Below are positions 27,111 to 36,316 of a stretch of DNA of 64,000 nucleotides, piece by piece. Source of the DNA: FEN-1279 sp964501535. GTDB taxonomy: Bacteria; Bacteroidota; Ignavibacteria; Tepidaquicellales; Tepidaquicellaceae. Below the pieces are notes generated by a model that worked only from the letters and a program-made list of their open reading frames with translations, was not told the DNA's origin and did not search any database. Each line of letters starts with the position of its first letter. Within the stretch, counting starts at the first letter, position 1. Both the position numbers and the translations under genes were made by a program. Location of the stretch: contig CAZCSV010000003.1 of the NCBI GenBank assembly GCA_964501535.1, forward strand, positions 124,001 through 188,000, written 5' to 3'.

Positions 27111-27665
27111 ATGTACAATTTATTAATATTCGGACCTCCCGGTGTGGGAAAAGGGACACAGGCACAGCTTATAGCGGAAAATTTCGGATTATTCCATTTA
27201 TCCACGGGAGAATATTTAAGGAAAGCAATAACAGAGGAAACTGAGTTAGGAAAAAAGGCAAAAGTAATTGTCGAGGGAGGCTCACTCGTACCGGACGATA
27301 TAATGATAGGCATAGTCAAACAGGCTTTGATAGAAAATGTAACACAGAAAGGTTTCATACTCGATGGTTTTCCGAGGACGATACCACAGGCGAGGGCATT
27401 AGAAGAAATTTTCAAGGAATTAAGATACAACAACATTATAGTATTGCATCTTACAGCGGATGAAAACGAGTTAGTAAGGAGGCTACTTAACCGAGGCAGA
27501 GGAGACGACACGGAAGAGACGATACGTCATCGATTAAAAATATACGATGATTCCACGAAGCCCGTTATTGATTTTTATGACGGAAGGACGCTTGAAATAA
27601 ATGGAGCAGGTGAAATTGAAGAAATAAACCGCGTTATTTTGGGAAAATTGAAGGATTTAGGATAG
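27111..27665 (+). CDS. adk: Adenylate kinase, short-LID form
   Basis: Interconverts ATP + AMP and 2 ADP, 184 residues. The P-loop GPPGVGKGT is at residues 7-15, STGEYLRKAI follows, and DGFPRTIPQA is near 84. Only a short loop (NRGRGDDTEETIRHRL) occupies the place of the LID domain, so this is the short type. It lies in the same orientation directly after rlmN rather than in the secY-adk ribosomal cluster. Confidence 0.95.
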   Translation: MYNLLIFGPPGVGKGTQAQLIAENFGLFHLSTGEYLRKAITEETELGKKAKVIVEGGSLVPDDIMIGIVKQALIENVTQKGFILDGFPRTIPQARALEEIFKELRYNNIIVLHLTADENELVRRLLNRGRGDDTEETIRHRLKIYDDSTKPVIDFYDGRTLEINGAGEIEEINRVILGKLKDLG

Positions 27666-27736
27666 TATTAGCCATTTATAAGTTAATTGCTATTTAAAAA
27701 ATTTAATCATATTTTTGAAGAATAAATCAAAAAATT

Positions 27737-28090
27737 ATGGCATCAAAAATTAAAATTACCGAGTTAAAGGAAGGTGAAATAATAATAATAGAGCCGAAGG
27801 GAAATTTTGTAGGTGGAGAAGAGACTGACGAATTAAGGGATACAATAAAGAAATACGCAGACACAGGAAATAAGAAGTTAATTATAGACCTGGGCGGTGT
27901 ATCATATTTAAACAGTACCGCACTTGGAGTTCTGATTTCATCACACGCAAATTACACAAAAAGGGAAGGTAAGATAAAGCTTTGCCAGATAAACAAGAAT
28001 CTGGAAAATTTATTTGTAATTACCAAGCTTTCTTTGATTTTTGATTCATATCCAAATCAGGAAGAAGCAATAGCAAGTTTTGCAATTTAA
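27737..28090 (+). CDS. STAS-domain anti-sigma-factor-antagonist-like protein
   Basis: Single STAS domain, 117 residues. It shows the strand-helix signature DLGGVSYLNSTALGVLISS near 55-73, where the Ser or Thr in YLNSTALG is the site that an RsbW/SpoIIAB-type kinase would phosphorylate. It could act in partner switching with an anti-sigma factor or in another regulatory switch; no kinase or sigma gene is nearby. It lies 63 bases before the ExbB-like gene, so could be in its transcript. Confidence 0.88.
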   Translation: MASKIKITELKEGEIIIIEPKGNFVGGEETDELRDTIKKYADTGNKKLIIDLGGVSYLNSTALGVLISSHANYTKREGKIKLCQINKNLENLFVITKLSLIFDSYPNQEEAIASFAI

Positions 28091-28153
28091 TAATTAACAT
28101 TTAAAACATTTTATTAATAATAAACATTTAAAGCAATCGGAGGTTAAATCTCA

Positions 28154-28933
28154 ATGAAAAAATCTGGTGTATTTTCAGCCATTTTAATCGTGGTTTCACT
28201 AATTGTATCTTATATTGTATTCGAATTTGTATTTGGATTCAAAGGAAACTTTAAAGATGCAAACATAAATAACAGCCCCGTAAATTTACTCGGTGCTGCA
28301 TATAAGGGTGGTTTCATTCTTGTATTCCTTATGACCGTAAGTATCATGGTTATAACATATACGATAGAAAGAATGCTTTCTTTAGGAAAAGCAAAAGGTA
28401 AAGGTGCGATAGAAATTTTTCTAAAAAAAGTACAAGTTTCACTTAAAGACGGAAACATAGAAGAGACAATAGAATTATGCAACAAGCAGAGGGGTTCTAT
28501 TGCAAACATAATAAAGCAGGGCTTGGAGAGGTATCAATTGCTCGTTCTCGACAAAGAGATGGATGCAGAGAAGAAGCTTGAAGAAGTAAAGAGTGCAATA
28601 GAAGAGGCAATGGGATTGGAACTTCCGTTATTAAACCAAAATCTTTCTGCTTTAGCAACATTAGCATCGGTATCTGTGTTAATAGGTCTTCTCGGAACGG
28701 TAGTAGGAATGATTCGTTCATTCCAGGCACTTGCGACGGCAGGAACACCTAACGCAGCAGAACTTTCAGCAGGTATTTCGGAAGCGCTATTCAATACAGC
28801 ATTCGGACTTTTCGGTGCAATCGTAGGAACAATTTCATACAACTTTTTCTTAACAAAAGTAGGTTCGATAACATATATGATTGACGAAGCGACCTATAAT
28901 CTTCTTGCTATCATTGCTTTAAAATCAAAATAA
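28154..28933 (+). CDS. MotA/TolQ/ExbB-family proton channel protein
   Basis: Inner-membrane channel subunit of a proton-motive-force-driven complex (ExbB/TolQ type), 259 residues. A first membrane helix is at about 10-28, a second at 55-75 and a pair at about 165-230. The pair contains the family's conserved pattern LASVSVLIGLLGTVVGMIRSF and SAGISEALFNTAFGLFGAIV. The start is well supported by AATCGGAGG ahead of the ATG. Two ExbD genes follow. The complex can energise the TonB-dependent receptor at 6244 or a Tol-like system; which one cannot be told. Confidence 0.92.
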   Translation: MKKSGVFSAILIVVSLIVSYIVFEFVFGFKGNFKDANINNSPVNLLGAAYKGGFILVFLMTVSIMVITYTIERMLSLGKAKGKGAIEIFLKKVQVSLKDGNIEETIELCNKQRGSIANIIKQGLERYQLLVLDKEMDAEKKLEEVKSAIEEAMGLELPLLNQNLSALATLASVSVLIGLLGTVVGMIRSFQALATAGTPNAAELSAGISEALFNTAFGLFGAIVGTISYNFFLTKVGSITYMIDEATYNLLAIIALKSK

Positions 28934-28981
28934 TAATTAATTATTTAAAAAGCATAAAATAAAGATTAAAGGATTTTAATT

Positions 28982-29575
28982 ATGGCAAAAAAAGTCAGAG
29001 ATATAAGAAAAGCTTCGATTCATATCGATATGACTCCCTTGGTAGATGTTATTATGCTTCTTTTAACATTTTTTATGTTAACCGCTACCTTCAAAGCTGC
29101 CGAATCTGAGGCAGTTACGGTTTCTTTACCTCAATCAATATATTCCGACCCTGATAATAAAATGAGAGAAAATGATGTTTTAACACTTACAATAACGAGT
29201 GAAGGCGATGTTTTTGTAGATGTTGATGCTTATAAAGTCAGGCAAAAAGTATTCGGTGATGAATTTGCAATTGGTGTATATCACCCAGATTCAACGACAA
29301 AAAGTGAAATTGAAACAAAAGGTATGGTCGGTAATAAGGAAGTCAAAAGAAAAATTATAATGCTTAACAGGGCACAATTCGAAAAAGTACTAGTTGATTT
29401 AAAAACAACATTGAGAAGTCTTACAGGTAATCCAAAAGCAGAGTATCAAGTTGTAGTTAAAGGCGACAGAGAAACAAATTACGGAATTGTGGAAGATTTA
29501 ATGGAATCATTACATGAGACTCAGAACAAAGTATTCTCTCTTGTAACTATGATTAAAGCAGATAAAAAAGAATAA
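28982..29575 (+). CDS. ExbD/TolR-family energy-transduction protein, first copy
   Basis: 197 residues with a short cytoplasmic start and one transmembrane helix with the conserved ion-path Asp (HIDMTPLVDVIMLLLTFFML, about 18-37). A periplasmic domain ends in VEDLMESLHETQNKVFSLVT. It lies 48 bases after the ExbB-like gene. Confidence 0.92.
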   Translation: MAKKVRDIRKASIHIDMTPLVDVIMLLLTFFMLTATFKAAESEAVTVSLPQSIYSDPDNKMRENDVLTLTITSEGDVFVDVDAYKVRQKVFGDEFAIGVYHPDSTTKSEIETKGMVGNKEVKRKIIMLNRAQFEKVLVDLKTTLRSLTGNPKAEYQVVVKGDRETNYGIVEDLMESLHETQNKVFSLVTMIKADKKE

Positions 29576-29609
29576 AATTTATTTAATTTAAAATACCGGA
29601 GTAATTTTT

Positions 29610-30122
29610 ATGGCTGGTGGTAATTTCGATGCTCCCGATACCGGGGGAAAAGATAAAAAGAAAGTTAAAGGTCGTGGTGTTCATATAGATATGACTCCCA
29701 TGGTTGACGTTATAATGTTACTTTTAACGTTTTTCATGCTTACGACAACTTTAGCGGCTCCGCAACTAATGAAGATTTCTCTTCCCAAGGGTGATGTAAA
29801 AGACAAAGTAAAAGTTGACATGGGTAACGTATTATTCGTTAGAGTTTCAGAAAAAGGAAATGTATTTTTTGCAATGGGCAGGTCAGACGGAAGTGAAACT
29901 CCAATGGAAAAAATCGAAACGAAAAATATAGCAGTTAAACTTGAGGCTCTATTCGCGCAAAACAATAATTTATTACTATTATTAAAGTTCGACCGTAAAA
30001 TGAAATATCATACTATGGCCGATATATTTGACGAAATTTCACGTGCAAAAATCGAGAAAAGATACGCATTCTTAAAAATGGAGCCTGAAGATGTGGAGAA
30101 AATCAACGCATTAGGCGGATAA
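29610..30122 (+). CDS. ExbD/TolR-family energy-transduction protein, second copy
   Basis: 170 residues with the same HIDMTPMVDVIMLLLTFFML membrane helix and Asp as the preceding gene but a shorter periplasmic domain. The tandem ExbD pair after ExbB is a known arrangement in the Bacteroidota and relatives and may form a mixed channel. A clear terminator follows. Confidence 0.92.
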   Translation: MAGGNFDAPDTGGKDKKKVKGRGVHIDMTPMVDVIMLLLTFFMLTTTLAAPQLMKISLPKGDVKDKVKVDMGNVLFVRVSEKGNVFFAMGRSDGSETPMEKIETKNIAVKLEALFAQNNNLLLLLKFDRKMKYHTMADIFDEISRAKIEKRYAFLKMEPEDVEKINALGG

Positions 30123-30144
30123 AGGGAATTTTTATCAAAATTCA

Positions 30145-30181
30145 GCGATTCGGTGAAGGAAAGCCGAATCGCTTTTTTTTT
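30145..30181 (+). terminator. Rho-independent terminator of the ExbB-ExbD-ExbD operon
   Basis: 10-base perfect arms AGCGATTCGG and CCGAATCGCT around a 10-base loop, followed by eight T residues, 22 bases after the second exbD stop. Confidence 0.9.
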
Positions 30182-30264
30182 ATATTTTTTGGGGTTATTT
30201 GTTTTATATTTATTGTTTTAAATAATTTTGACAAATTATATATTAAATCAATAATTTCAAGATT

Positions 30265-31053
30265 TTGAAAATATCAAATTTTTATATTTTTCTTATATTA
30301 TTTTTATTATCGGGGTACAGTATTTCTCAAGACGAGAATTCCAAATCCTATACAGATAAACCCACGAAATTAGTTCAGTATGTAACCGATGAGACAGGGA
30401 CATTAAGCTCTTCACAGGTCAGCACACTATCACAAAAGCTTCAGAATTTCGACAAGCAGACATCCACTCAGATTGTAGTATATATGATACAAAGTCTCGA
30501 CGGTGAGTCGCTAGAGGATGTATCTCATACAATAGCGGAAAAGAACAAGATAGGAAGGAAAGGCAAGGACAACGGAGTACTATTATTCATAGCCAAAAGT
30601 GACAGAAAGATAAGGATTGATGTAGGTTACGGACTGGAAGGCGTATTAACGGATGCAATTTCTTCACAAATAATAAGGAATGAAATAGCACCATCTTTCA
30701 GAAACAACAATTTTTATGAAGGTATAGACAACGGGATTGAATCGATAATGTCCGTTACAAAAGGCGAATATACCGCTGATAAAAAATCCGATAATGGAAT
30801 AAGCGGGATAACGTGTCTCGGAATTCCGATTTTCATATTAATGGTGTTCGGAATTATTTTCTTTTCGATAATCATGTCAATAATAAGGCGGATATTCGGA
30901 TTCGGGAGGAACATATATTCAAAAGGAAACAAATGGTCGAACTGGGGAGGCGGCGGATTTTTCGGAGGCGGCGGCTCTTCATTTGGAGGCGGAGGAGGTT
31001 TTTCCGGAGGTGGAGGTTCCTTCGGCGGAGGCGGAGCAAGCGGCAGTTGGTAA
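30265..31053 (+). CDS. TPM-domain (TLP18.3/Psb32/MOLO-1) exported membrane protein
   Basis: 262 residues. A signal peptide (ending GYSISQ) is followed by a TPM domain (about 35-160, YVTDETGTLSS, DNGVLLFIAKSDRKIRIDVG). A transmembrane helix lies near 190-210 (CLGIPIFILMVFGIIF), and the tail is almost entirely Gly with Phe, Ser (GGGGFSGGGGSFGGGG). The start is TTG at 30265, with no ATG available before the signal peptide. TPM proteins are often found with LemA; none is here. The biochemical role is unresolved. Confidence 0.85.
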   Translation: MKISNFYIFLILFLLSGYSISQDENSKSYTDKPTKLVQYVTDETGTLSSSQVSTLSQKLQNFDKQTSTQIVVYMIQSLDGESLEDVSHTIAEKNKIGRKGKDNGVLLFIAKSDRKIRIDVGYGLEGVLTDAISSQIIRNEIAPSFRNNNFYEGIDNGIESIMSVTKGEYTADKKSDNGISGITCLGIPIFILMVFGIIFFSIIMSIIRRIFGFGRNIYSKGNKWSNWGGGGFFGGGGSSFGGGGGFSGGGGSFGGGGASGSW

Positions 31054-31086
31054 GAATTAAAATTTAGTAATTAAAATTTATAAACT

Positions 31087-31548
31087 ATGGCAATTAATTA
31101 CGTAAAGAAATTCCTTTCAAACGAGGATTTATACGAGCTTAAAAACGAAATAGGAAAAATTGAGAAAGAGACTTCGGGGGAAATAAGGTTTTGTCTGAAG
31201 TTAAAGCGAGCAATTGCCGAAAGGAAAATGACACCGAGGCAGATAGCTATAAGAGAGTTTTACAAACTTGGTATGGATAAAACAGCCGATAAAACGGGTG
31301 TATTGATTTTTGTATTATTCAAGGACAAGGTCTTCGAAATTATAGCGGATGAAGGAATTAACAGGAAAATCAATCAGGATAAATGGGATATAATACTGTT
31401 TCAAATGAAGACCGAATTTTCGAGCGGCAATTTCAAAGCCGGATTGGAAAAGTGTCTGAAAGAGATCGGAAAGATATTGATTAAGGAATTCCCAATTAAG
31501 CCCGGAGACAGGAATGAGCTTTCCAACGATATTGTAACAAAGAAATAA
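31087..31548 (+). CDS. TPM-domain protein, cytoplasmic form
   Basis: 153 residues, a second TPM-domain protein without signal peptide (NEDLYELKNEIGKIEKETSG, KTGVLIFVLFKDKVFEIIAD). It lies 33 bases after the Gly-tailed TPM gene, a frequent tandem arrangement. The function is unknown. Confidence 0.8.
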   Translation: MAINYVKKFLSNEDLYELKNEIGKIEKETSGEIRFCLKLKRAIAERKMTPRQIAIREFYKLGMDKTADKTGVLIFVLFKDKVFEIIADEGINRKINQDKWDIILFQMKTEFSSGNFKAGLEKCLKEIGKILIKEFPIKPGDRNELSNDIVTKK

Positions 31549-31566
31549 ATCAAATGGAACATAGAA

Positions 31567-34131
31567 TTGGTTAGAGTAATTTTGAAAATATCGTTTTTTT
31601 TCTTAATTTATACAACCGCTCACTCGCAGATTTACGAGGTTGACTCTACCAAATTATCAGATACAATAAAGGTAACGATAGATACAACTAAACAGGTTAA
31701 ATCGGATATAGATGAAATAATAAATTACCATTCGGAAGATTCCGTCGTATTCGATTTAAAAGAGAAGAAGATGTATCTGTACAACAATTCGGAACTGACA
31801 TACAAGGATTTGAAGTTGAATTCAGGGATAATAGTTTTTGAACAGGAGGCACAGACTCTCGATGCAATGGGATTACCGGATTCATCAAGCACAACCGGTT
31901 TTTCTCAACTGCCATTGATGTATCAGGGCAACGAGAAATACGAAGGAACGATACTGACATACAATTTCCAGACACAGCAGGGCAGCATTTCGATGGGATA
32001 TTCGGATGCCGATGTAGGGTATTATTTCGGGGAAAGAATAAAGAAAGTAACCTCGGAGATATATTTCATAAAAAACGGATTATACACAACGTCGACAGAG
32101 AGGGTAGACCCGGAATATCATTTCTTCTCTCCGAAAATGAAAATAATTCCGAAAGACAAAGTACTGGCTAAATCGGTTTTTTTATATGTGGAAGGGGTGC
32201 CGATTTTCTGGATTCCATTCGTAGTACTTCCCAATAAGCACGGGAGGTCTTCCGGTCTGATAATTCCCACATACGGGAACGACGGGACTTACGGAGCATA
32301 TTTCGCCAATTTCGGATATTTCTGGGCGACAAATGACTATATGGATTTTACATTTAAGGGTAGTGCATTTACAAAGGGGCGTTTAGACGTATCGTCCCGA
32401 TTCAGATATGCTTTGAAATACAAGTTTTCAGGAAGTTTAGAAGCGGGATATTCGAGAATCAGGACAGGAGAGGAAAAAGACGTGGATAAATTTTCTTCCG
32501 ACCAATGGGTAATAAATTTGATACACAATCACAGGATAAATCCAACTACAACACTCGACGGAAATTTATCTTTCGTAAGCGGAAAGAGTTATTACGACAA
32601 TTCGACGAACCAGTTATCGGATTTACTAAGGCAAAATGCGATATCAAATCTGACACTGTCTAAATACTGGGAGGAGACGCCGTATTCAATGTCGGTGAAT
32701 TATTACAGAGACCAGAATTTACAGAACGGAGATGTACTTGAGAGGCTTCCCTCTTTAAGTTTCTCCAGGAGCGAATCTTTTCCGTTCAGGTCGGATAATA
32801 ACACTACGGGAAACTTAAAGTTCTACGAATATTTTTCTTATTCATATACGGGAAATTTTCAGAATTTAAACACGCGGAGAACGTTAAAAAATTATCAGGG
32901 ATTTGACAGCACATACAAAGATTCGAGGATGGGAGCCATTCACAATATTAATCTCAATTTCTCCCCTCAAAACGAATTTATAAATGTAAGGCCATACTTC
33001 AATTACACAGAAGTCTGGTACGGGAAATACACAACCAGGAGTATTGACCCTTCAAGCAACACACTGGTAGAAACGGACAACAAAGGTTTCAATGCAGTAA
33101 GGTATTTTCAGACCGGTGTTTCGTTTAACACGAAATTCATTGGTATAGTCAATCCAGGGTTGTTCAGCATAACAGGAATAAGACACACGGTAACACCGTC
33201 AATCACATATCAATACATGCCGGACTTTTCCGAAAGCAAATGGGGATATTACGGAACATACAGGGACACGAGCGGAAACTCATATAAATATTCATATTTT
33301 TCGAAGGAAATATTCGGCGGTGCTCCTATGGGAGAAAGCCAGGCATTAGTTTTTTCGATGGGAAACCTGTTTGAAATGAAAACCAAGGTAAACGACACGA
33401 CGGAGAACAAATTTCAGCTGATTAATTTCAATCTATCTTCATCGTACAACTTTGCGGCGGATTCTCTCAAATGGTCAGAGTTACGTTCCGATTTCCGGAC
33501 ACAGATAGGAAGTATTCTGAATATCGGCGGGGGTGCGACATTTAATTTTTACGAATTCGACAAAAACGTTAATACCCGTGTGAACCGTTATCTTCTGAGT
33601 ACGCAGGGAAAGCTTGCAGATTTAACGAGTTTCAACATTAACCTTTCGACATCATACAGTTTAAATTTAACGAACAGCATGGAAGTTCAAAGGAGCACGG
33701 TAAACGAGCCGGTTGATTCCCTGACGCGCATCAAACTTGAAAAAGAGAAAAGGGAAAAGGACAAAAAAGAAGTATACGACGTGAAATACAATATCCCGAT
33801 TTCCGGAGGTATAAATTACAATTACACATATGACAAGCACAATCCTTACAATGTATACAAGACATCGAACATAAGCGGGAACATTGCATTCAGTTTATCG
33901 GACAAATGGAAATTCACATTTGCGACGAGCTACGATTTTTTCACAAAGCAGATTTCAGCGCCTTACATAACGATGTACAGGGATTTAAAATCATGGGAGA
34001 TTAATTTCAACTGGTATCCAACGGGGATTTACAGGGGGTTTTATTTTCAGGTAAGGATTAAAGCACCGTCCTTACAGGATATAAAGGTCGAGAAGCAGAC
34101 GAATACAAGAGGGGTATACCAGACTTTTTAA
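31567..34131 (+). CDS. LptD-like outer-membrane LPS-assembly protein
   Basis: 854 residues. A signal peptide (about 1-19, TTAHSQ) is followed by an OstA-like N-terminal part (about 50-200, DSVVFDLKEKKMYLYNNSEL). The LptD core begins near residue 205 with KSVFLYVEGVPIFWIPFVV, and a beta-barrel with many aromatic strands runs to the end. It would receive LPS from a periplasmic bridge and insert it in the outer leaflet. The start is TTG at 31567, or possibly the TTG at 31582; no ATG is in frame nearby. The role fits the LPS genes hldD, gmhA and waaA elsewhere in the window. Confidence 0.8.
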   Translation: MVRVILKISFFFLIYTTAHSQIYEVDSTKLSDTIKVTIDTTKQVKSDIDEIINYHSEDSVVFDLKEKKMYLYNNSELTYKDLKLNSGIIVFEQEAQTLDAMGLPDSSSTTGFSQLPLMYQGNEKYEGTILTYNFQTQQGSISMGYSDADVGYYFGERIKKVTSEIYFIKNGLYTTSTERVDPEYHFFSPKMKIIPKDKVLAKSVFLYVEGVPIFWIPFVVLPNKHGRSSGLIIPTYGNDGTYGAYFANFGYFWATNDYMDFTFKGSAFTKGRLDVSSRFRYALKYKFSGSLEAGYSRIRTGEEKDVDKFSSDQWVINLIHNHRINPTTTLDGNLSFVSGKSYYDNSTNQLSDLLRQNAISNLTLSKYWEETPYSMSVNYYRDQNLQNGDVLERLPSLSFSRSESFPFRSDNNTTGNLKFYEYFSYSYTGNFQNLNTRRTLKNYQGFDSTYKDSRMGAIHNINLNFSPQNEFINVRPYFNYTEVWYGKYTTRSIDPSSNTLVETDNKGFNAVRYFQTGVSFNTKFIGIVNPGLFSITGIRHTVTPSITYQYMPDFSESKWGYYGTYRDTSGNSYKYSYFSKEIFGGAPMGESQALVFSMGNLFEMKTKVNDTTENKFQLINFNLSSSYNFAADSLKWSELRSDFRTQIGSILNIGGGATFNFYEFDKNVNTRVNRYLLSTQGKLADLTSFNINLSTSYSLNLTNSMEVQRSTVNEPVDSLTRIKLEKEKREKDKKEVYDVKYNIPISGGINYNYTYDKHNPYNVYKTSNISGNIAFSLSDKWKFTFATSYDFFTKQISAPYITMYRDLKSWEINFNWYPTGIYRGFYFQVRIKAPSLQDIKVEKQTNTRGVYQTF

Positions 34132-34172
34132 TTTGTTTTAAGAAAGAAGAAGTAAAAACAAAAATATTTTAT

Positions 34173-35003
34173 ATGGAATACAAGAAATATTCGGGAGCAG
34201 GAAACACTTTTTTAATTGTAAACAACATCGCGGGTGACATCACAAATCACAAGGGAATTGTATCTGACCTTATGGGAATAAAAGGAAATGAAAAATATGA
34301 CGGGGTTATTTTCGTAGAGAGCTCGGATATAGCGGATTTCCATATGAATTATTACAACAAAGACGGGACGGGGAATGCATTATGCGGTAACGGTTTAAGG
34401 TGTACCGCAAGATACATAGTGGACAACAAATTATCCGAGCAGAAGATTATTACGCTCGAAGCTGTCGGAAGAATATACAAAAGTGAAATTTTAGATGACG
34501 GGCTGATTTCGATTTCTTTTCCGCCTCCGAATTACATAAAGTTAAATTTCAATTTAAAGGTAAATTTTTCCGAATGGTGGCAGCAACTGAGGATGCATTA
34601 TGTGGATGTCGGTTCGCCTCACATAGTATTATTCATAAAGAACATCAGGAATCCGATAATAAAACATTTATACGAAGTGGACATTAACGATTGGGGCAGG
34701 AACATAAGGATGCACAAGGATTTAATGCCCGAGGGTGCGAATGTGAATTTTGTCGAATTAAAATCCTACGAAAGAAGCGAGCTCGAGATAAGGAGTTACG
34801 AGCGAGGTGTGGAAGGAGAAACGCTTTCCTGCGGGACGGGAGCAGTATCTACGGCAATAGTGGCTTATTCGGTATACGATTTAATACCTCCTGTTAAAAT
34901 CCTGACGAAATCGGGAGAATACCTGACTGTCGATTTCAAGGCAGAAGAAGGGAAAATAAGCAATTTATCACTCGCAGGAAATGCGAAGGAAATAAAAAAG
35001 TAA
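34173..35003 (+). CDS. dapF: Diaminopimelate epimerase
   Basis: Converts LL- to meso-diaminopimelate for lysine and peptidoglycan, 276 residues. It has the two-fold repeat with catalytic cysteines Cys71 in GNALCGNGLRC and Cys220 in LSCGTGAVST, and the N-terminal YSGAGNTFLIVNN. It lies 41 bases after the LptD-like gene and ends just before a strong terminator serving the opposite strand. Confidence 0.96.
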   Translation: MEYKKYSGAGNTFLIVNNIAGDITNHKGIVSDLMGIKGNEKYDGVIFVESSDIADFHMNYYNKDGTGNALCGNGLRCTARYIVDNKLSEQKIITLEAVGRIYKSEILDDGLISISFPPPNYIKLNFNLKVNFSEWWQQLRMHYVDVGSPHIVLFIKNIRNPIIKHLYEVDINDWGRNIRMHKDLMPEGANVNFVELKSYERSELEIRSYERGVEGETLSCGTGAVSTAIVAYSVYDLIPPVKILTKSGEYLTVDFKAEEGKISNLSLAGNAKEIKK

Positions 35004-35013
35004 AGAATAGCAT

Positions 35014-35042
35014 AAAAAAAAATCCCCGGAAAATCCGGGGAT
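35014..35042 (-). terminator. Rho-independent terminator between dapF and the T9SS protein gene
   Basis: Arms ATCCCCGGA and TCCGGGGAT around AAA. On the minus strand the stem is followed by eight or nine T residues. It ends the minus-strand gene at 35084 and may weakly stop dapF, whose side lacks a T-tract. Confidence 0.85.
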
Positions 35043-35083
35043 AATTAAAAAATTTCAAATAAAACCGAAAAACAGTTCGGTTA

Positions 35084-36136
35084 TTATTTTGCAAGAATCA
35101 TTTTCTTTGTATCGGTAAAACTGCCGGCAACGATTCTATAGAAATATATACCGCTCGAGAGATTTACACCGTTAAATTCCGCATTATAATATCCTGCTTT
35201 CATAAATCCGTCGTAGTAAGTAGCAACTTCTTTTCCGAGCATATTATAAAACTTCAGCGAAACGTTTCCGTCCTTAGGAATCGAAAAATGGATATTAGTC
35301 ACGGGATTAAACGGGTTCGGATAATTCTGAGACAGGTTATATCCCGAAGGTATAGTCTGTCCCTGTTTCTCTACACCTGTAACTACATTCACATCGCCTT
35401 TTTTGGTTTGTAAGATATAGCTATCGACCGCTGACAGGGAGCCGCTGTAGAAGAAAGCGAAAGTATTGACCGTGCAGTTATACCATACCCATCCCGATGG
35501 GATTGTAGTAGACCAGCTTTTTGACTTCATAGTCCCCTGTGCCCAGTGACCGGTGGACAAAGCATCGCCCGTGGCACCGTTAACCATATTTCGGACAATA
35601 TATTTATGAATATAATTCGTTCCGCCGGGACAATCAGTGTTACCCGTCTGAGGATAGACCACATTACTTTCGGTAATAACAAAACTGACATTCACATTAG
35701 TATCAATATCCCTCAGAGCAACCGCATAAACAGTCAGGTTAATAGTTCTTGCAACGGAATCGATAGTCTTATTAAAAGAAAGCGTAATAGCAGGCGGATA
35801 ATTCACAGTCTGGGCATTAGCCTGTCCAGACCAGGCAGAGCGATTAATCACTCCGGTTCTTCTGCCGACTACGCCTGTCGGATAACTGGATAAGCCTAAT
35901 AAGCTCAATATATTATTTCCGTTGAAATTAATAAAGGGGTCAGAGCTGCTTCCGCCGTGATACGCAAGAACCATAGCATCGGGATGGTTGAACAGAACTA
36001 TATCCGCGACAGCGTGACCGCACGGACACCACGGGCACCACGTGCCGGTACAGAATTCGAGCAAGACGTTATTTGTCTGGGCATAGCTGAATCCCGTAAA
36101 GAGCAATACTGCCAAGAAAGTATAAAGTTTTTTCAT
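35084..36136 (-). CDS. Thioredoxin-fold/Omp28-like protein with T9SS sorting domain (paralog A)
   Basis: Secreted protein, 350 residues. The signal peptide (1-19) is followed at once by a thioredoxin-like domain with EFCTGTWCPWCPCGH (Cys34-Pro-Trp-Cys37, with Cys39) near its start. The C-terminal T9SS domain begins near 268 (QNYPNPFNPVTNIHF) and ends DTKKMILAK. The closest description is the Omp28-related family, in which a thioredoxin-like CxxC site is at the N-terminus. A redox or metal-handling role outside the cell is an inference. It is paralogous to the gene at 36317. Confidence 0.88.
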   Translation of the reverse strand: MKKLYTFLAVLLFTGFSYAQTNNVLLEFCTGTWCPWCPCGHAVADIVLFNHPDAMVLAYHGGSSSDPFINFNGNNILSLLGLSSYPTGVVGRRTGVINRSAWSGQANAQTVNYPPAITLSFNKTIDSVARTINLTVYAVALRDIDTNVNVSFVITESNVVYPQTGNTDCPGGTNYIHKYIVRNMVNGATGDALSTGHWAQGTMKSKSWSTTIPSGWVWYNCTVNTFAFFYSGSLSAVDSYILQTKKGDVNVVTGVEKQGQTIPSGYNLSQNYPNPFNPVTNIHFSIPKDGNVSLKFYNMLGKEVATYYDGFMKAGYYNAEFNGVNLSSGIYFYRIVAGSFTDTKKMILAK

Positions 36137-36256
36137 TATTTAATTCTTTTAATTATAAATTGTATGAAATTATAAAATTTCGATTAAATAGTAAAGACTT
36201 AAATTTAAAAATCAGAGAACAGACACGGTATTATTAAGATCAATTTTCATAAAAAT

Positions 36257-36290
36257 AAAAAAGCCCGTTATTATAAAAAATAACGGGCTT
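36257..36290 (-). terminator. Rho-independent terminator of thioredoxin-fold paralog B
   Basis: Arms AAGCCCGTTA and TAACGGGCTT around a ten-base loop. On the minus strand the stem is followed by a T-rich run. It lies 27 bases beyond the stop of the gene at 36317-37414. Confidence 0.85.
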
Positions 36291-36316
36291 TGGTAAGATT
36301 ATTTCTAAATATAAAA

